Assembly: GCF_004118855.1 (NCBI RefSeq)
Contig: NZ_PDKF01000007.1
Span: 93,977 to 157,976 of the forward strand
Direction of reading: 5' to 3'
Source of the DNA: Arcobacter sp. CECT 8983
GTDB lineage: Bacteria; Campylobacterota; Campylobacteria; Campylobacterales; Arcobacteraceae
Length of the DNA stretch: 64,000 nt
A program made the translations under genes and the position numbers. Every line of letters begins with the position of its first letter. The first letter of the stretch is position 1. A model generated the notes under the pieces. It did no database searches and had not been told where the DNA came from. It saw only the letters and a program-made list of their open reading frames with translations. Positions 9,955 to 17,972 of this stretch are shown here, one piece after another.

Positions 9955-10106
9955 TAGATTAAAACCCTTTCAATTATAGTAAAGTCCGTACTTAAGTAAT
10001 CTTTAATCCCATATAAGTAATAATTCTTATGCTCATTTACCAAAGATGTAAAAAGAGATGGGGTGCTCGCCTGCCCAAACTGGCGACCATTTTTTATTAA
10101 ATCCAT
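9954..10106 (-). CDS. 50-residue small ORF between nuclease candidate and hsdR
   Basis: An uninterrupted 50-codon frame, beginning MDLIKNGRQFGQ and ending FTIIERVLI. Its ATG lies in the last codons of the upstream nuclease-candidate gene (10-bp overlap), and its stop overlaps the hsdR ATG (TAATG). Such two-sided overlap is typical of real operon genes. The composition looks protein-like (TPSLFTSLVNEHKNYYLYG). I recognise no family. It could be a short antitoxin or regulatory peptide, the tail of a decayed gene, or simply a coupling frame for hsdR. Confidence 0.5.
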   Translation of the reverse strand: MDLIKNGRQFGQASTPSLFTSLVNEHKNYYLYGIKDYLSTDFTIIERVLI

Positions 10107-10645
10107 GTTGACAATCCTAAATTCAAATCACCTGACTTTTCATATCTATCTTGATATGTCGATTTATTATAATTATCATCAATATAAAAAGCTGTTACTA
10201 AAAAACTGCTGTTTCTATTTAGTTTTTCAATGATTACAACATAATCATGCGATTTTGCCCAAATATACAAACGAAGTTTTCCTCTATTTTGACCTTCTGT
10301 CTCTCTATAAAAAAAAGCAAATATATTTTCTTCAATTTTATTAAAATTTTGTATTAGATATTTTATCCATCTTATTCTTTTTGCACGATTTTTATCAAAT
10401 TTTCTTATTTTTTTTGTTTGCCAAGTTCTTCCTCTGGGAACTCTAACTTCTTTTTCTCTTGTTATCACATGCCAAAATATCTTAGGTTTATTTTTTTTCA
10501 CTGAGTTCATATCTATATCAATATTATATTGATTATTTAAAACTGTTGTATTAGTTATAAAATCATCTTCAAAGTATTTGTATAAAATTTCTAAATTTTC
10601 CCTAACTGTTTTAGTACTATCATATTGAACTATAAGACTTGTCAT
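10097..10645 (-). CDS. probable BECR-fold (PBECR-type) nuclease protein
   Basis: A 182-residue protein. The C-terminal half (about 88-172) resembles the phage-associated Barnase-EndoU-ColicinE5-RelE-like (PBECR) domains: a helix with RAKRIRWIKYLIQN, then strands FAFFYRE, KLRLYIWAK, YVVIIEKLN and FLVTAFYID, ending near YEKS. The N-terminal half has a basic stretch (REKEVRVPRGRTWQTKKIRK) and is unassigned. Such domains are RNA or DNA nucleases found as toxins and phage effectors. Here it sits inside a restriction operon, overlapping the DUF3800 gene by 4 bp upstream. The fold call is from pattern only and catalytic residues are not certain. Confidence 0.5.
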   Translation of the reverse strand: MTSLIVQYDSTKTVRENLEILYKYFEDDFITNTTVLNNQYNIDIDMNSVKKNKPKIFWHVITREKEVRVPRGRTWQTKKIRKFDKNRAKRIRWIKYLIQNFNKIEENIFAFFYRETEGQNRGKLRLYIWAKSHDYVVIIEKLNRNSSFLVTAFYIDDNYNKSTYQDRYEKSGDLNLGLSTWI

Positions 10646-11334
10646 CTACCGTATCCTGCTTGATGATGAAAGATATTAAACTTTGACTCTTCTCTTGATG
10701 TATTCAGTAATAAACTTCGTCCATGTTTTTGTTCTATATGGTCATAAATTTTATTTTTAATCTCACTTCTATGTTCTATATCTTCTCTTTTTTTGTATAC
10801 AATTGCACCTATTAAAAAATCTGCTAACTGTAATAATACTGCTTCATGGGAACGAATCATTTGAAAATTTAGAATGATATTATGATGTTTTTTTGATACT
10901 AAATATTGTTCTAAGATCCTTAATTGTTCAGCTCCATTGGAGTCTTTATAGTCTGTATAAACATAATAATTATTGTTTACTTCTTGCATCGGTTCAAAAG
11001 CTAAATACATCAATTTATAATAAAAATTATCATGACTACCATCATTATAAGTTTTATGGTCGAATACAGTTTTATCACTTGTAATCGCACGAAATCTCAA
11101 AAAATCGCTTTCAAAGAAATAATCTATCAATGCCTTATAAAACTCTATCCCAGATGGGCTGACTTTAGTCCATTTTAGCTCATGAAAAGCATTATATTTA
11201 TATTTTAAGTATTTAATATATCTAGTGGCTTCTGTAAATTTCTCTTTTTCACAAAAGATTGCTCCTCCACCCATAATATTTATCCCATCAAACTCTAAGT
11301 GGCATGTTTCATCGAAAAATACTTTATATTCCAT
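10642..11334 (-). CDS. DUF3800 domain protein
   Basis: This 230-residue protein matches the DUF3800 family in outline. It begins with an acidic strand motif (KVFFDETCHLEF). In the middle it has VYTDYKDSNGAEQ (about 124-136). Near the end is QLADFLIGAIVY (about 170-181), a hallmark helix with Asp. The fold is thought to be RNase H-like, with the spaced acidic residues as metal ligands, and members are common in defence islands and prophages. The biochemical role is not established. It lies 11 bp after the FRG gene and overlaps the next gene by 4 bp, so it belongs to the restriction operon. Confidence 0.75.
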   Translation of the reverse strand: MEYKVFFDETCHLEFDGINIMGGGAIFCEKEKFTEATRYIKYLKYKYNAFHELKWTKVSPSGIEFYKALIDYFFESDFLRFRAITSDKTVFDHKTYNDGSHDNFYYKLMYLAFEPMQEVNNNYYVYTDYKDSNGAEQLRILEQYLVSKKHHNIILNFQMIRSHEAVLLQLADFLIGAIVYKKREDIEHRSEIKNKIYDHIEQKHGRSLLLNTSREESKFNIFHHQAGYGR

Positions 11335-11345
11335 TTTTATACCTT

Positions 11346-12443
11346 TTATAAAACTAAATCATTTATATTTTTTGGTATTTCTAAACTATCAATAAATTTA
11401 TCAAATTTATCCATATCTAAAACACCTATTTCTTCATAGCCCAATAAAGAAAGTTTTTCTCTTGCTTTTGTTCTTGATATATCATTATTGACAATAAACT
11501 CATAAAGTGCTTTATTTTGAGGGAAATTTTCTTCTATATATTCTAAAACTTTTGTTTTATAATCTTTTTTCTCTTCTATCTCTACACTTACCTCTTCATA
11601 AGAAACTACTTTTTCTTTCTCACTCTCATTGTCTACATAGTTGTGTTTTAAGTATTTTGCTAAATGTTCTGGCTCAGGAAATAAGCTATATCTATTTATT
11701 CCTATTTGATCAAGTTCTTCAAGCAGTTGTTTTTTATACTCTTTAGGAATGATAATTCTATTTTCATCCCTTTTCACATCAAATTTTATTTTTTTATCAT
11801 AACTGCCTTTATTTGAAAAAATAAAAAAATCTCCATCTTGTTTTATCACTCGGTTATTATTTTTATTACTTTTTACTAATGCAAACTCTTTATTAAGTAT
11901 TCTCTCTAACTCTTTTTTTGAAAGCTCTATACCTAACTGCTCTTTTACAAAACTATAAAAACTATTTACTCCAAAATCATACTTTACTTTTGGAAGTAAA
12001 GAGATAATATCTACCTCTTTTTTATCATAATTTTCAAGTTCACTAAAAATATATACCGCTCCATCACTACATTTTTTGCAATCTTTCTTATCAGTACACT
12101 CTTTTTCACATTTTTGATGGGTAATACAAGCAAAATATAAAGCTACTAAAGAGTTTTTTGTGATATCTAAAAGTCTAGTTGGTAAGCCTTGATGTTGCAT
12201 ATATACAAGTTTGTCTATTACCGAGCTTAGTTTTGACATCTCATTGTAAAGGTTTCTTTCCATTTCATGGTAAAGATTGTGTTCATTGAACAGATGGTCT
12301 CGAAATACGCTTGGTACCAAATCCCAATGTGCATTGCTTTGACCTCTAAAATAGTTGGTATATTGTTTCTCTGCTGGTAATTCCAAACTTTTTATTTGCT
12401 CTTTGACACTTTTTAAATAATCCTCTACATGTTTTATTGTCAT
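11346..12443 (-). CDS. FRG-domain protein
   Basis: A 365-residue protein whose N-terminal part carries the FRG domain (PF08867): NYFRGQSNAHWDLVPSVFRD (about 26-45) and MQHQGLPTRLLDITKNSLVA (about 82-101), followed by LYFACI. FRG domains are frequent in phage-defence loci; their activity is unknown. A cysteine cluster (about 110-125, CEKECTDKKDCKKC) looks like an inserted zinc-binding knuckle. The C-terminal 80 residues are charged and helical. One base separates its ATG from the hsdS stop, and AAGGG lies at the right distance. It is embedded between hsdS and hsdR. Confidence 0.85.
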   Translation of the reverse strand: MTIKHVEDYLKSVKEQIKSLELPAEKQYTNYFRGQSNAHWDLVPSVFRDHLFNEHNLYHEMERNLYNEMSKLSSVIDKLVYMQHQGLPTRLLDITKNSLVALYFACITHQKCEKECTDKKDCKKCSDGAVYIFSELENYDKKEVDIISLLPKVKYDFGVNSFYSFVKEQLGIELSKKELERILNKEFALVKSNKNNNRVIKQDGDFFIFSNKGSYDKKIKFDVKRDENRIIIPKEYKKQLLEELDQIGINRYSLFPEPEHLAKYLKHNYVDNESEKEKVVSYEEVSVEIEEKKDYKTKVLEYIEENFPQNKALYEFIVNNDISRTKAREKLSLLGYEEIGVLDMDKFDKFIDSLEIPKNINDLVL

Positions 12444-12444
12444 C

Positions 12445-13701
12445 TTATACCCTTATCTCACCACTTATAAGTTTTGGTAAAAGTGCATCTCTTTGTTGTT
12501 TTAATATTTGATTTTGTTGTTGATTTTGTTGTATTTGTTCAAAAATTGGTTTAACAATATGTGAAAACTTTTCACATATATTTTTACTTATTGGAAAACT
12601 CAATTCACGTATAGCTTTCAATGATAAATTTTTAATTGTAGTTCCATTTGCATAATTAAAAAGGTACTGTTTAAAATAGTCACTTTTGAATAAACAAGCT
12701 ATAAAAACTTTATAATAATTCTCTAAAACATTTATATAACATACACTTTTACTAAGAAATATTTTTTCTTCATTATAAAAAGCAATATTTCCTAATGTTC
12801 CATTTATTGATAAAAAAATAGTATTTTCATTTAATTCTTTTTTATACTTTTCATATTCTTCTTTATTTGTTCTTTTTGTTTTTTGATCTATTTCAATCAT
12901 TCCATTGACTAAATTATTACCATTAATAAAAAAATACTCTCCACCATCTATATACTTTGGAGTGCCATGTAGTCCATCTCCTATTTTTGATGATATACTT
13001 TTTAAATCTAAAACTTCCCAATTAATAGGTATTTCTCCCAATTCACTTGGTTTCATATCTCCGCCACTATCTTTATAGGGTTTGCCTTGATTATTTGGAA
13101 AATTGAAGTTTTCAAACCACTCTTTAAAAAGTGCACTTGCCATCTCTTCTAGGGTTTGGTTGATTTGATTATTGATTTCTATTTTATCATCAAAGGCAGA
13201 TAAAATATCTGCTATTCTTTTTTGTTCATTTATATCTGATGGTATTTTTATTTCAAAATTTTTTAATGTATTTCCTGAAACTTCTTTAAATGTAGAACCA
13301 CTTGCAATCTGTTCTAAGTCATCTTTTTTACTTTTTAAATAATAGTATATAAAGATATTATCAAGTTTATCTTTATTACAAACTAAGTTTTTAAACCCTT
13401 GATTTGTAGATAATTCACCTTCTGCAATTGCCAAATAGCCTATTGGTGCACGTGAAGATAAAAGAACAGTACCTTTAGGGAGAAGTTTAGCGGAAGATTT
13501 TTCTAATCCAAGAACTGTAATATTTCTAGCACCATTTTTTATGTATTTTTTTGTATATCCAGATAAATCTTTAGGGGTAATCCAGCCTATCTCACCATTA
13601 TAAAATGCTTCATTCTTTGTAGAAGGAGTACCCCCACTAACTACTTCACTTACATCTGAGATTTTTACTTTTTCCCACCCTTGAGGCAATTTATTACTCA
13701 T
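12445..13701 (-). CDS. hsdS: type I restriction enzyme, S (specificity) subunit
   Basis: A 418-residue HsdS with two target-recognition domains: one at about 1-160, starting LPQGWEKVKISDVSEVVSGGTPS, and one at about 215-380, starting ELGEIPINWEVLDLKSI. Each is followed by a helical spacer: KRIADILSAFDDKIEINNQ and the glutamine-rich QQNQQQNQILKQQRDALLPKL. The two half-sites bind a bipartite DNA target for HsdM methylation and HsdR cleavage; the target cannot be derived by eye. Its ATG overlaps the stop of the AlbA_2 gene (ATGA). No inverted second hsdS or recombinase is present, so shuffling of specificity by inversion is not indicated. Confidence 0.95.
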   Translation of the reverse strand: MSNKLPQGWEKVKISDVSEVVSGGTPSTKNEAFYNGEIGWITPKDLSGYTKKYIKNGARNITVLGLEKSSAKLLPKGTVLLSSRAPIGYLAIAEGELSTNQGFKNLVCNKDKLDNIFIYYYLKSKKDDLEQIASGSTFKEVSGNTLKNFEIKIPSDINEQKRIADILSAFDDKIEINNQINQTLEEMASALFKEWFENFNFPNNQGKPYKDSGGDMKPSELGEIPINWEVLDLKSISSKIGDGLHGTPKYIDGGEYFFINGNNLVNGMIEIDQKTKRTNKEEYEKYKKELNENTIFLSINGTLGNIAFYNEEKIFLSKSVCYINVLENYYKVFIACLFKSDYFKQYLFNYANGTTIKNLSLKAIRELSFPISKNICEKFSHIVKPIFEQIQQNQQQNQILKQQRDALLPKLISGEIRV

Positions 13702-15107
13702 TTTGCCACCTTATAATAGGTACTTCTACCACTTCCACATCTTTTTAATATTTTTTTATCTTCCACAAGTGTTTTTAAAATCTCATATACTTTTGTATTT
13801 TGTAGTCCTGTTAACTCTACAGCTTCTTTTCTTGTAATTTTTTGATTATCTAAAATATAAATTAAAATAGTTTTCTCTTCAATAGTTAATCGTTCGTAAT
13901 CGTTCGTAATCGTTCGTAATCGTTCGCAATCGTTCATTTCTGGCGATATTCGTTCGTATTCGTCCATTTTTATATCTTGTGGACGATAAAACTCCACATC
14001 TACAAAGTCATTTTTCTCTTCTATCATTGGCTCTTTTAAATCACTTTCAAGACAAAGGTTTTTTATCCTTTTTATGCCACTTCCCCACTGTTCTATTAGT
14101 CCCAACTCCTTAAAAATATTTGCTAATACTTTGTTTCTAGTCTCACTTCGACCATTTTCTATATCTTCTTTTGTGATAGTGTTTGGGAAACTTCCAGGAC
14201 TTACAATATTTACAATATCATCATAAATTCCTACTTTTATATCCCTTCCACTATTGGTATAGTCCCTATGAATAAAAGCATTTATCAAAGCTTCTCTTAG
14301 AGCTACAAGGGGTATCTCATATGTATCTGTTCTTTGAAGTGCTTTTATCTCACCTTTTAGATTTATATGATTTAGTATAAAGTTTTGTGTATTTTCAAGG
14401 TTTGAGAAGATATCACTTTGGTACTCCTTTTTATCTATAAACATATCCATAGTGACACCCTTAAATCTTGCACACTTTACACTAGTGTGAGAAAAGGCTC
14501 CAAGGATGATAAGCAATGCATTTGTAGCATAGGTTTTATTTGACTCTTTTTTGATAAGTTTTAGGTTCTCCAACTTTTTCTCATCTAAAGTTTTTCCTAC
14601 ACTTTTAAAACTCTCATATAGTGGTGTTAAGTCTAAAGATTCAAACTCAATCTCATAATTTACCTCTTCATCAAAACCTATATTTCTTTTTTGTCTCTCT
14701 AGTTCAAGGATATTTTCATACTCTGCTTTTCTATTGCTTGCACCTACTCGTATGTAAGTTCCTTGATTTTTACCTTCACTTTTTAGATAATAGGGCAAAA
14801 GATTTCCCCTAAATACTTCTACTACTAAAAGAAGTTTTCCTTCACAATTTACAGTATAGATTTCAGGAATAATATTTGGCGTACAGTTATCATAGATAAT
14901 AGAAGCTATTTTATCTTGAAGTTCAAAGATATTTTCCTCTTCTATTCCTACAATATTTCTATCATCATCTACTCCGATGATAAGTTTTCCTCCCGCTGTA
15001 TTGGAAAATGAGATTACTGTTTTAGCTATTTTTTTATTTTCTGGTAGTTCTTGCTTAAACTCTAAAGTCTTACTCTCTCCTAAGGCTATCTGCTCAATTA
15101 ATCTCAT
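13698..15107 (-). CDS. AlbA_2/HATPase_c_4 putative regulator with winged-helix tail
   Basis: A 469-residue protein of the Schlafen-like AlbA_2 group. The N-terminal AlbA_2 domain begins [15 protein letters not shown] (about 11-25) and has [15 protein letters not shown] (about 34-48). The HATPase_c_4 region has [16 protein letters not shown] (about 270-285) and [10 protein letters not shown]. The last 60 residues form a winged helix-turn-helix ([20 protein letters not shown]). Such proteins are often restriction-island regulators or nucleic-acid-binding accessory factors. Between ATPase region and winged helix, a 10-bp DNA repeat encodes [16 protein letters not shown] (about 391-406). It overlaps hsdM by 14 bp and hsdS by 4 bp. 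Confidence 0.88.
   Translation of the reverse strand: MRLIEQIALGESKTLEFKQELPENKKIAKTVISFSNTAGGKLIIGVDDDRNIVGIEEENIFELQDKIASIIYDNCTPNIIPEIYTVNCEGKLLLVVEVFRGNLLPYYLKSEGKNQGTYIRVGASNRKAEYENILELERQKRNIGFDEEVNYEIEFESLDLTPLYESFKSVGKTLDEKKLENLKLIKKESNKTYATNALLIILGAFSHTSVKCARFKGVTMDMFIDKKEYQSDIFSNLENTQNFILNHINLKGEIKALQRTDTYEIPLVALREALINAFIHRDYTNSGRDIKVGIYDDIVNIVSPGSFPNTITKEDIENGRSETRNKVLANIFKELGLIEQWGSGIKRIKNLCLESDLKEPMIEEKNDFVDVEFYRPQDIKMDEYERISPEMNDCERLRTITNDYERLTIEEKTILIYILDNQKITRKEAVELTGLQNTKVYEILKTLVEDKKILKRCGSGRSTYYKVAK
13891..13936. repeat. 10-bp tandem repeat inside the AlbA_2 gene
   Basis: The + strand reads CGTTCGTAAT three times, then CGTTCGCAAT, then the partial CGTTCA. Degenerate copies follow in the same 10-bp register to about 13967 (CGTTCGTATT and CGTCCATTTT are recognisable). 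Ten is not a multiple of three, so gain or loss of one unit shifts the reading frame. I checked both other frames just after the tract (minus strand): one meets TAA and the other TGA within a few codons. The slipped forms would therefore stop near residue 405 and lack the winged helix. This is the arrangement expected of a slipped-strand phase switch, though four units is a short tract. Confidence 0.85.
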
Positions 15108-16608
15108 AGCCTAAGCCTTTTAGATTCTCTTTTATCTGTTTTTCTAAAATATTTGACTTCTCAAACTGCTCTTTTAGTTGAGTGGATAATTTTGTCATCT
15201 TCTCTTCAAAAGGGATACCATCATCTTCTTCCTTCGCTATTCCCACATATCGCCCAGGAGTTAATACATAATCATGTTTTTGTATCTCTTCAAGGCTTGC
15301 ACGCTTGCAAAATCCTTTTATATCTTTATAGTTTCCCTCTTTGTTTTTATATGCGTGATAAGTGTCTGCTATGGATTTAATCTCCTCTTCACTTAACTCA
15401 CGGTGTTTTCTTGTAACCATCTCTCCAAGATTTCTTGCATCTATAAAAAGTGTTTCACCACATCTATTTCTATAGTTTTCATGGGATTTATTTTGAGAAA
15501 GTATCCAAAGACATACAGGAATCCCTGTAGAGTAAAAAAGCTTATCAGGAAGAGCAACGATGGCATCTACCTTGTCATCTTCTATCATAGCCCGTCTAAT
15601 AGTTCCTTCATTTGAAGTATTTGAGCTAAGACTTCCATTTGCAAGTACAACTGCACCTAGTCCTGCTCTACTTCCAAGGTGAGTTAGAATGTGAGAGAGC
15701 CAAGCATAGTTTGCATTTCCAACAGGGGGAATTCCCCATTGCCATCTATCATCTTCTTTAAGTCTTTCTCCTCCCCAATCAGAGATATTAAAAGGGGGAT
15801 TTGCCATAGCAAAATCTGCTTTAAGATTTTTGTGCAAGTCGTTGTGAAAACTATCTGCATGGTGAGCACCAAGATTTCCATCAAGACCACGAATAGCCAA
15901 GTTCATTTTACACAATCTCCAAGTAGTAGGATTGCTCTCTTGCCCATATATTGATATATTGTTTATATTTTGAGAATGCTCTTGAATAAATTTTCCAGAC
16001 TGGATAAACATACCACCACTTCCACAAGCAGGGTCATACACTCTTCCTTTATATGGTTCTATCATCTCAACAATAGTTTTTACAACAGAAGTTGGAGTAT
16101 AAAACTCACCCCCTGTAATATCCGCAAAAGCATTTAAAAAGTATTCATATACTCTACCCATCAAATCTTTTTCATCATGATATTTTGCAGATACATTTGT
16201 AATCAAAGTAATAAGCTCACCAAGTTTTGTTTTATCTAAATCTGGTTTTGCATATCTTTTGTCCATCACACCTTTTAATGAATTGTTCTCTTTTTCTATT
16301 TGCAAAAGAGCATTGTCTACTAGTTTTCCTATTTCCGGTGAATTTGCATTATCTCTTAAAACTTGCCATCTTGACTCTTTTGGAACCCAAAAAATATTAT
16401 CCATGATATATTCATCTTTATCTTCCTCAAAACCATCACCCTCTTGTACAAGCTTTTCATAACGTTCATTAAATTTATCAGAGATGTATTTTAAGAAAAT
16501 CAGCCCTAAAACAATATGTTTATACTCTCCTGCATCCATATTGTTTCTAAGCTTATCAGCCATTTTAAAAAGTTCTTTTTCAAATCCTACATTTGCAGTA
16601 GTTGTCAT
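15094..16608 (-). CDS. hsdM: type I restriction enzyme, M (methylase) subunit
   Basis: A 504-residue N6-adenine methyltransferase subunit. The N-terminal HsdM_N helical domain (about 8-140) contains [16 protein letters not shown]. The catalytic domain has the SAM-binding PACGSGGMF (about 195-205) and the catalytic NPPF motif (ANPPFNIS, about 267-274). A C-terminal helical tail ends the protein. It is the first gene of the restriction operon; AGGAA lies 8 bp before the ATG and TATAAT lies about 55 bp upstream. With HsdS alone it would act as a methyltransferase; with HsdR it forms the full enzyme. Confidence 0.97.
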   Translation of the reverse strand: MTTTANVGFEKELFKMADKLRNNMDAGEYKHIVLGLIFLKYISDKFNERYEKLVQEGDGFEEDKDEYIMDNIFWVPKESRWQVLRDNANSPEIGKLVDNALLQIEKENNSLKGVMDKRYAKPDLDKTKLGELITLITNVSAKYHDEKDLMGRVYEYFLNAFADITGGEFYTPTSVVKTIVEMIEPYKGRVYDPACGSGGMFIQSGKFIQEHSQNINNISIYGQESNPTTWRLCKMNLAIRGLDGNLGAHHADSFHNDLHKNLKADFAMANPPFNISDWGGERLKEDDRWQWGIPPVGNANYAWLSHILTHLGSRAGLGAVVLANGSLSSNTSNEGTIRRAMIEDDKVDAIVALPDKLFYSTGIPVCLWILSQNKSHENYRNRCGETLFIDARNLGEMVTRKHRELSEEEIKSIADTYHAYKNKEGNYKDIKGFCKRASLEEIQKHDYVLTPGRYVGIAKEEDDGIPFEEKMTKLSTQLKEQFEKSNILEKQIKENLKGLGYEIN

Positions 16609-16661
16609 ATATTTTATTCCTAAATTTTCATAAATAATTTTTAGTAATAATTTTATCGAAT

Positions 16662-16667
16662 ATTATA
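16662..16667 (-). promoter_or_regulatory. likely -10 box of the restriction operon
   Basis: Read on the minus strand, this is TATAAT, 54 bp before the hsdM ATG, in an A/T-rich leader. No convincing -35 hexamer is visible. A second TATAAT at 16680-16685 faces the other way, towards the HNH relic. Confidence 0.45.
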
Positions 16668-16691
16668 TTAGGTATTTGTTATAATGCTTAT

Positions 16692-17145
16692 ATGAAAACC
16701 AATACTTTAAATAATGCCATACTAAAAAGCCTTGAAGAGTTAAATAAACCTTCTACTCAAAAGAAGTATGTAAGCATATTCTCTTAAATAACTATTATGA
16801 ATTTGGGAATGCAAAAACACTTTAGAAGAAGGAAAATTTAAATACAGACGACATCTTGTAAGAGAAAGAAACTCAAAAATTATAAAACTTGCAAAAATAA
16901 AATTTAAAAAAGAGATAGGAAAATTATATTGCGAAGTTTGTGGATTTGACTTTGAAAAAACCTATGGAAAAATCGGAACAGATTTTATAGAAGGTCATCA
17001 CAATATTGGTGTTTCAGAGTTAAAAGAAAATCAAAAAACAAGAATAGAAGATATCTCTCTTGTATGCTCAAACTGTCATAAAATGTTACATAGAAGAAAG
17101 CCTTGGTTAACTGTTGAAGAATTAAAAGAGTTTATAAAACAGTAA
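16692..17145 (+). pseudogene. HNH endonuclease gene, frameshifted
   Basis: A broken HNH nuclease gene. The first frame starts MKTNTLNNAILKSLEEL and stops after 31 codons (TAA 16785-16787). A second frame reads NNYYEFGNAKTL to a TAG at about 16820. A third carries the rest: LEEGKFKYRRHLVRERNSK, then the zinc/HNH core LYCEVCGFDFE, EGHHN and CSNCHKMLHRRKPWL, to TAA at 17143-17145. Joining them needs at least two frame changes; one extra A in the AAAAA run at 16813-16817 would restore the second junction. The 3' part alone has no start codon. It is divergent from hsdM and looks like decayed defence or mobile-element cargo. A sequencing error is possible but would have to occur twice. Confidence 0.7.
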
Positions 17146-17154
17146 AGAAGTATT

Positions 17155-17271
17155 TTACTTCTCCACTAATTTATACATAGACTCAATCTCATAAATTGTT
17201 TCTAAAAGAAGAATATAATTTATTCTTTCATCATTTAATAATAAAGTTAAAACATTTGACAATATATTTAA
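17155..17271 (-). other. possible coding relic in the 17146-17365 gap
   Basis: Between the HNH relic and the TetR gene there is no full gene. On the minus strand 38 codons are open (LTLLLNDERINYILLLETIY and onward to YKLVEK, stop at 17155-17157), with only a TTG as possible start at 17262. The residue pattern looks helical and protein-like, so this may be the tail of a deleted gene. No family is recognised, and chance cannot be excluded at this A/T content. Confidence 0.25.
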
Positions 17272-17330
17272 TTAAGAAACATCACTTATATAACAAATCG
17301 CTAGTTTATTTAATGTGAAGCATTCAACTG

Positions 17331-17336
17331 TATAAT
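17331..17336 (+). promoter_or_regulatory. likely -10 box of the tetR-MATE pair
   Basis: TATAAT lies 30 bp before the TetR ATG. It is followed at once by TAGACCACCAGTTTA, whose outer parts are an imperfect inverted repeat (TAGAC and GTTTA, 4 of 5 matching). This is where an autoregulatory TetR operator would be expected. A ribosome site (AAAGGGA) precedes the ATG. Confidence 0.4.
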
Positions 17337-17365
17337 TAGACCACCAGTTTATAAAAGGGATAATT

Positions 17366-17962
17366 ATGCCAAGAATGGTCAACAAAGAGGAAAAAATTGA
17401 TTATATTTGTGATGAAGCTTATAATGCTTTTGTTGAAAATGGAATTGATAAATTTTCATTAAATAAATTTATTACTGACATTAAAATGTCAAAAGGACAG
17501 TTTTATCACTATTTTTCTACAAAAGAACAACTAATTTACCAAGTTATGTCAAAAAAATCATTTGAACTGATGAATAAGATAAAAGAAAAATATAAATATG
17601 AAGAGAGCTATATTAATAAAATCAATTTAATTTTTGAAATATACCTCAATGAAGATAAACCATACGTAGATTTAAGAAAATTGTATATCAATACTTTGCA
17701 TATGTATATTACTTCAGATGACAAGGAAATAAAAGAATTCAACACTAATTTATACAAAACAATATTTAAATATTTAGAACAACTCTTTGATGATGAAATT
17801 CAAAAAGGTAATTTCCAACCAGAGTCAAAAAATTTAGCAAAAGCTTTATGTTCTACAGCAGATGGAATGTTTTTATTATCAGTAATGATAGAAAATTATG
17901 ATTTAAAAACCGAATTATCAAACTACTTTTCAGAAATTGAAAAGTTATCAAAAAAATATTAA
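17366..17962 (+). CDS. TetR/AcrR-family transcriptional regulator
   Basis: A 198-residue repressor of the TetR family. The N-terminal helix-turn-helix (about 9-55) contains AYNAFVENGIDKFSLNKF and MSKGQFYHYFSTKEQLIYQV, the recognition helix with the usual YHYF signature. The rest is an all-helical ligand-binding domain. It ends 10 bp before the likely start of a MATE pump gene on the same strand, so it probably controls that pump and itself in response to a drug or metabolite. The inducer is not readable from the sequence. Confidence 0.9.
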   Translation: MPRMVNKEEKIDYICDEAYNAFVENGIDKFSLNKFITDIKMSKGQFYHYFSTKEQLIYQVMSKKSFELMNKIKEKYKYEESYINKINLIFEIYLNEDKPYVDLRKLYINTLHMYITSDDKEIKEFNTNLYKTIFKYLEQLFDDEIQKGNFQPESKNLAKALCSTADGMFLLSVMIENYDLKTELSNYFSEIEKLSKKY

Positions 17963-17972
17963 AAGAATCGAT

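Noticed and set aside
12445..13701. Invertible hsdS cassette
   Set aside because: Only one hsdS is present, with no partial second copy, inverted repeats or recombinase in the operon.
13891..13967. CRISPR-like repeat array
   Set aside because: The units are 10 bp, directly tandem without spacers, and in frame within a conserved protein gene.
17937..17972. TTG start of the MATE gene inside the TetR gene
   Set aside because: The added 12 residues are not pump-like, and an ATG at 17973 lies just after the TetR stop.
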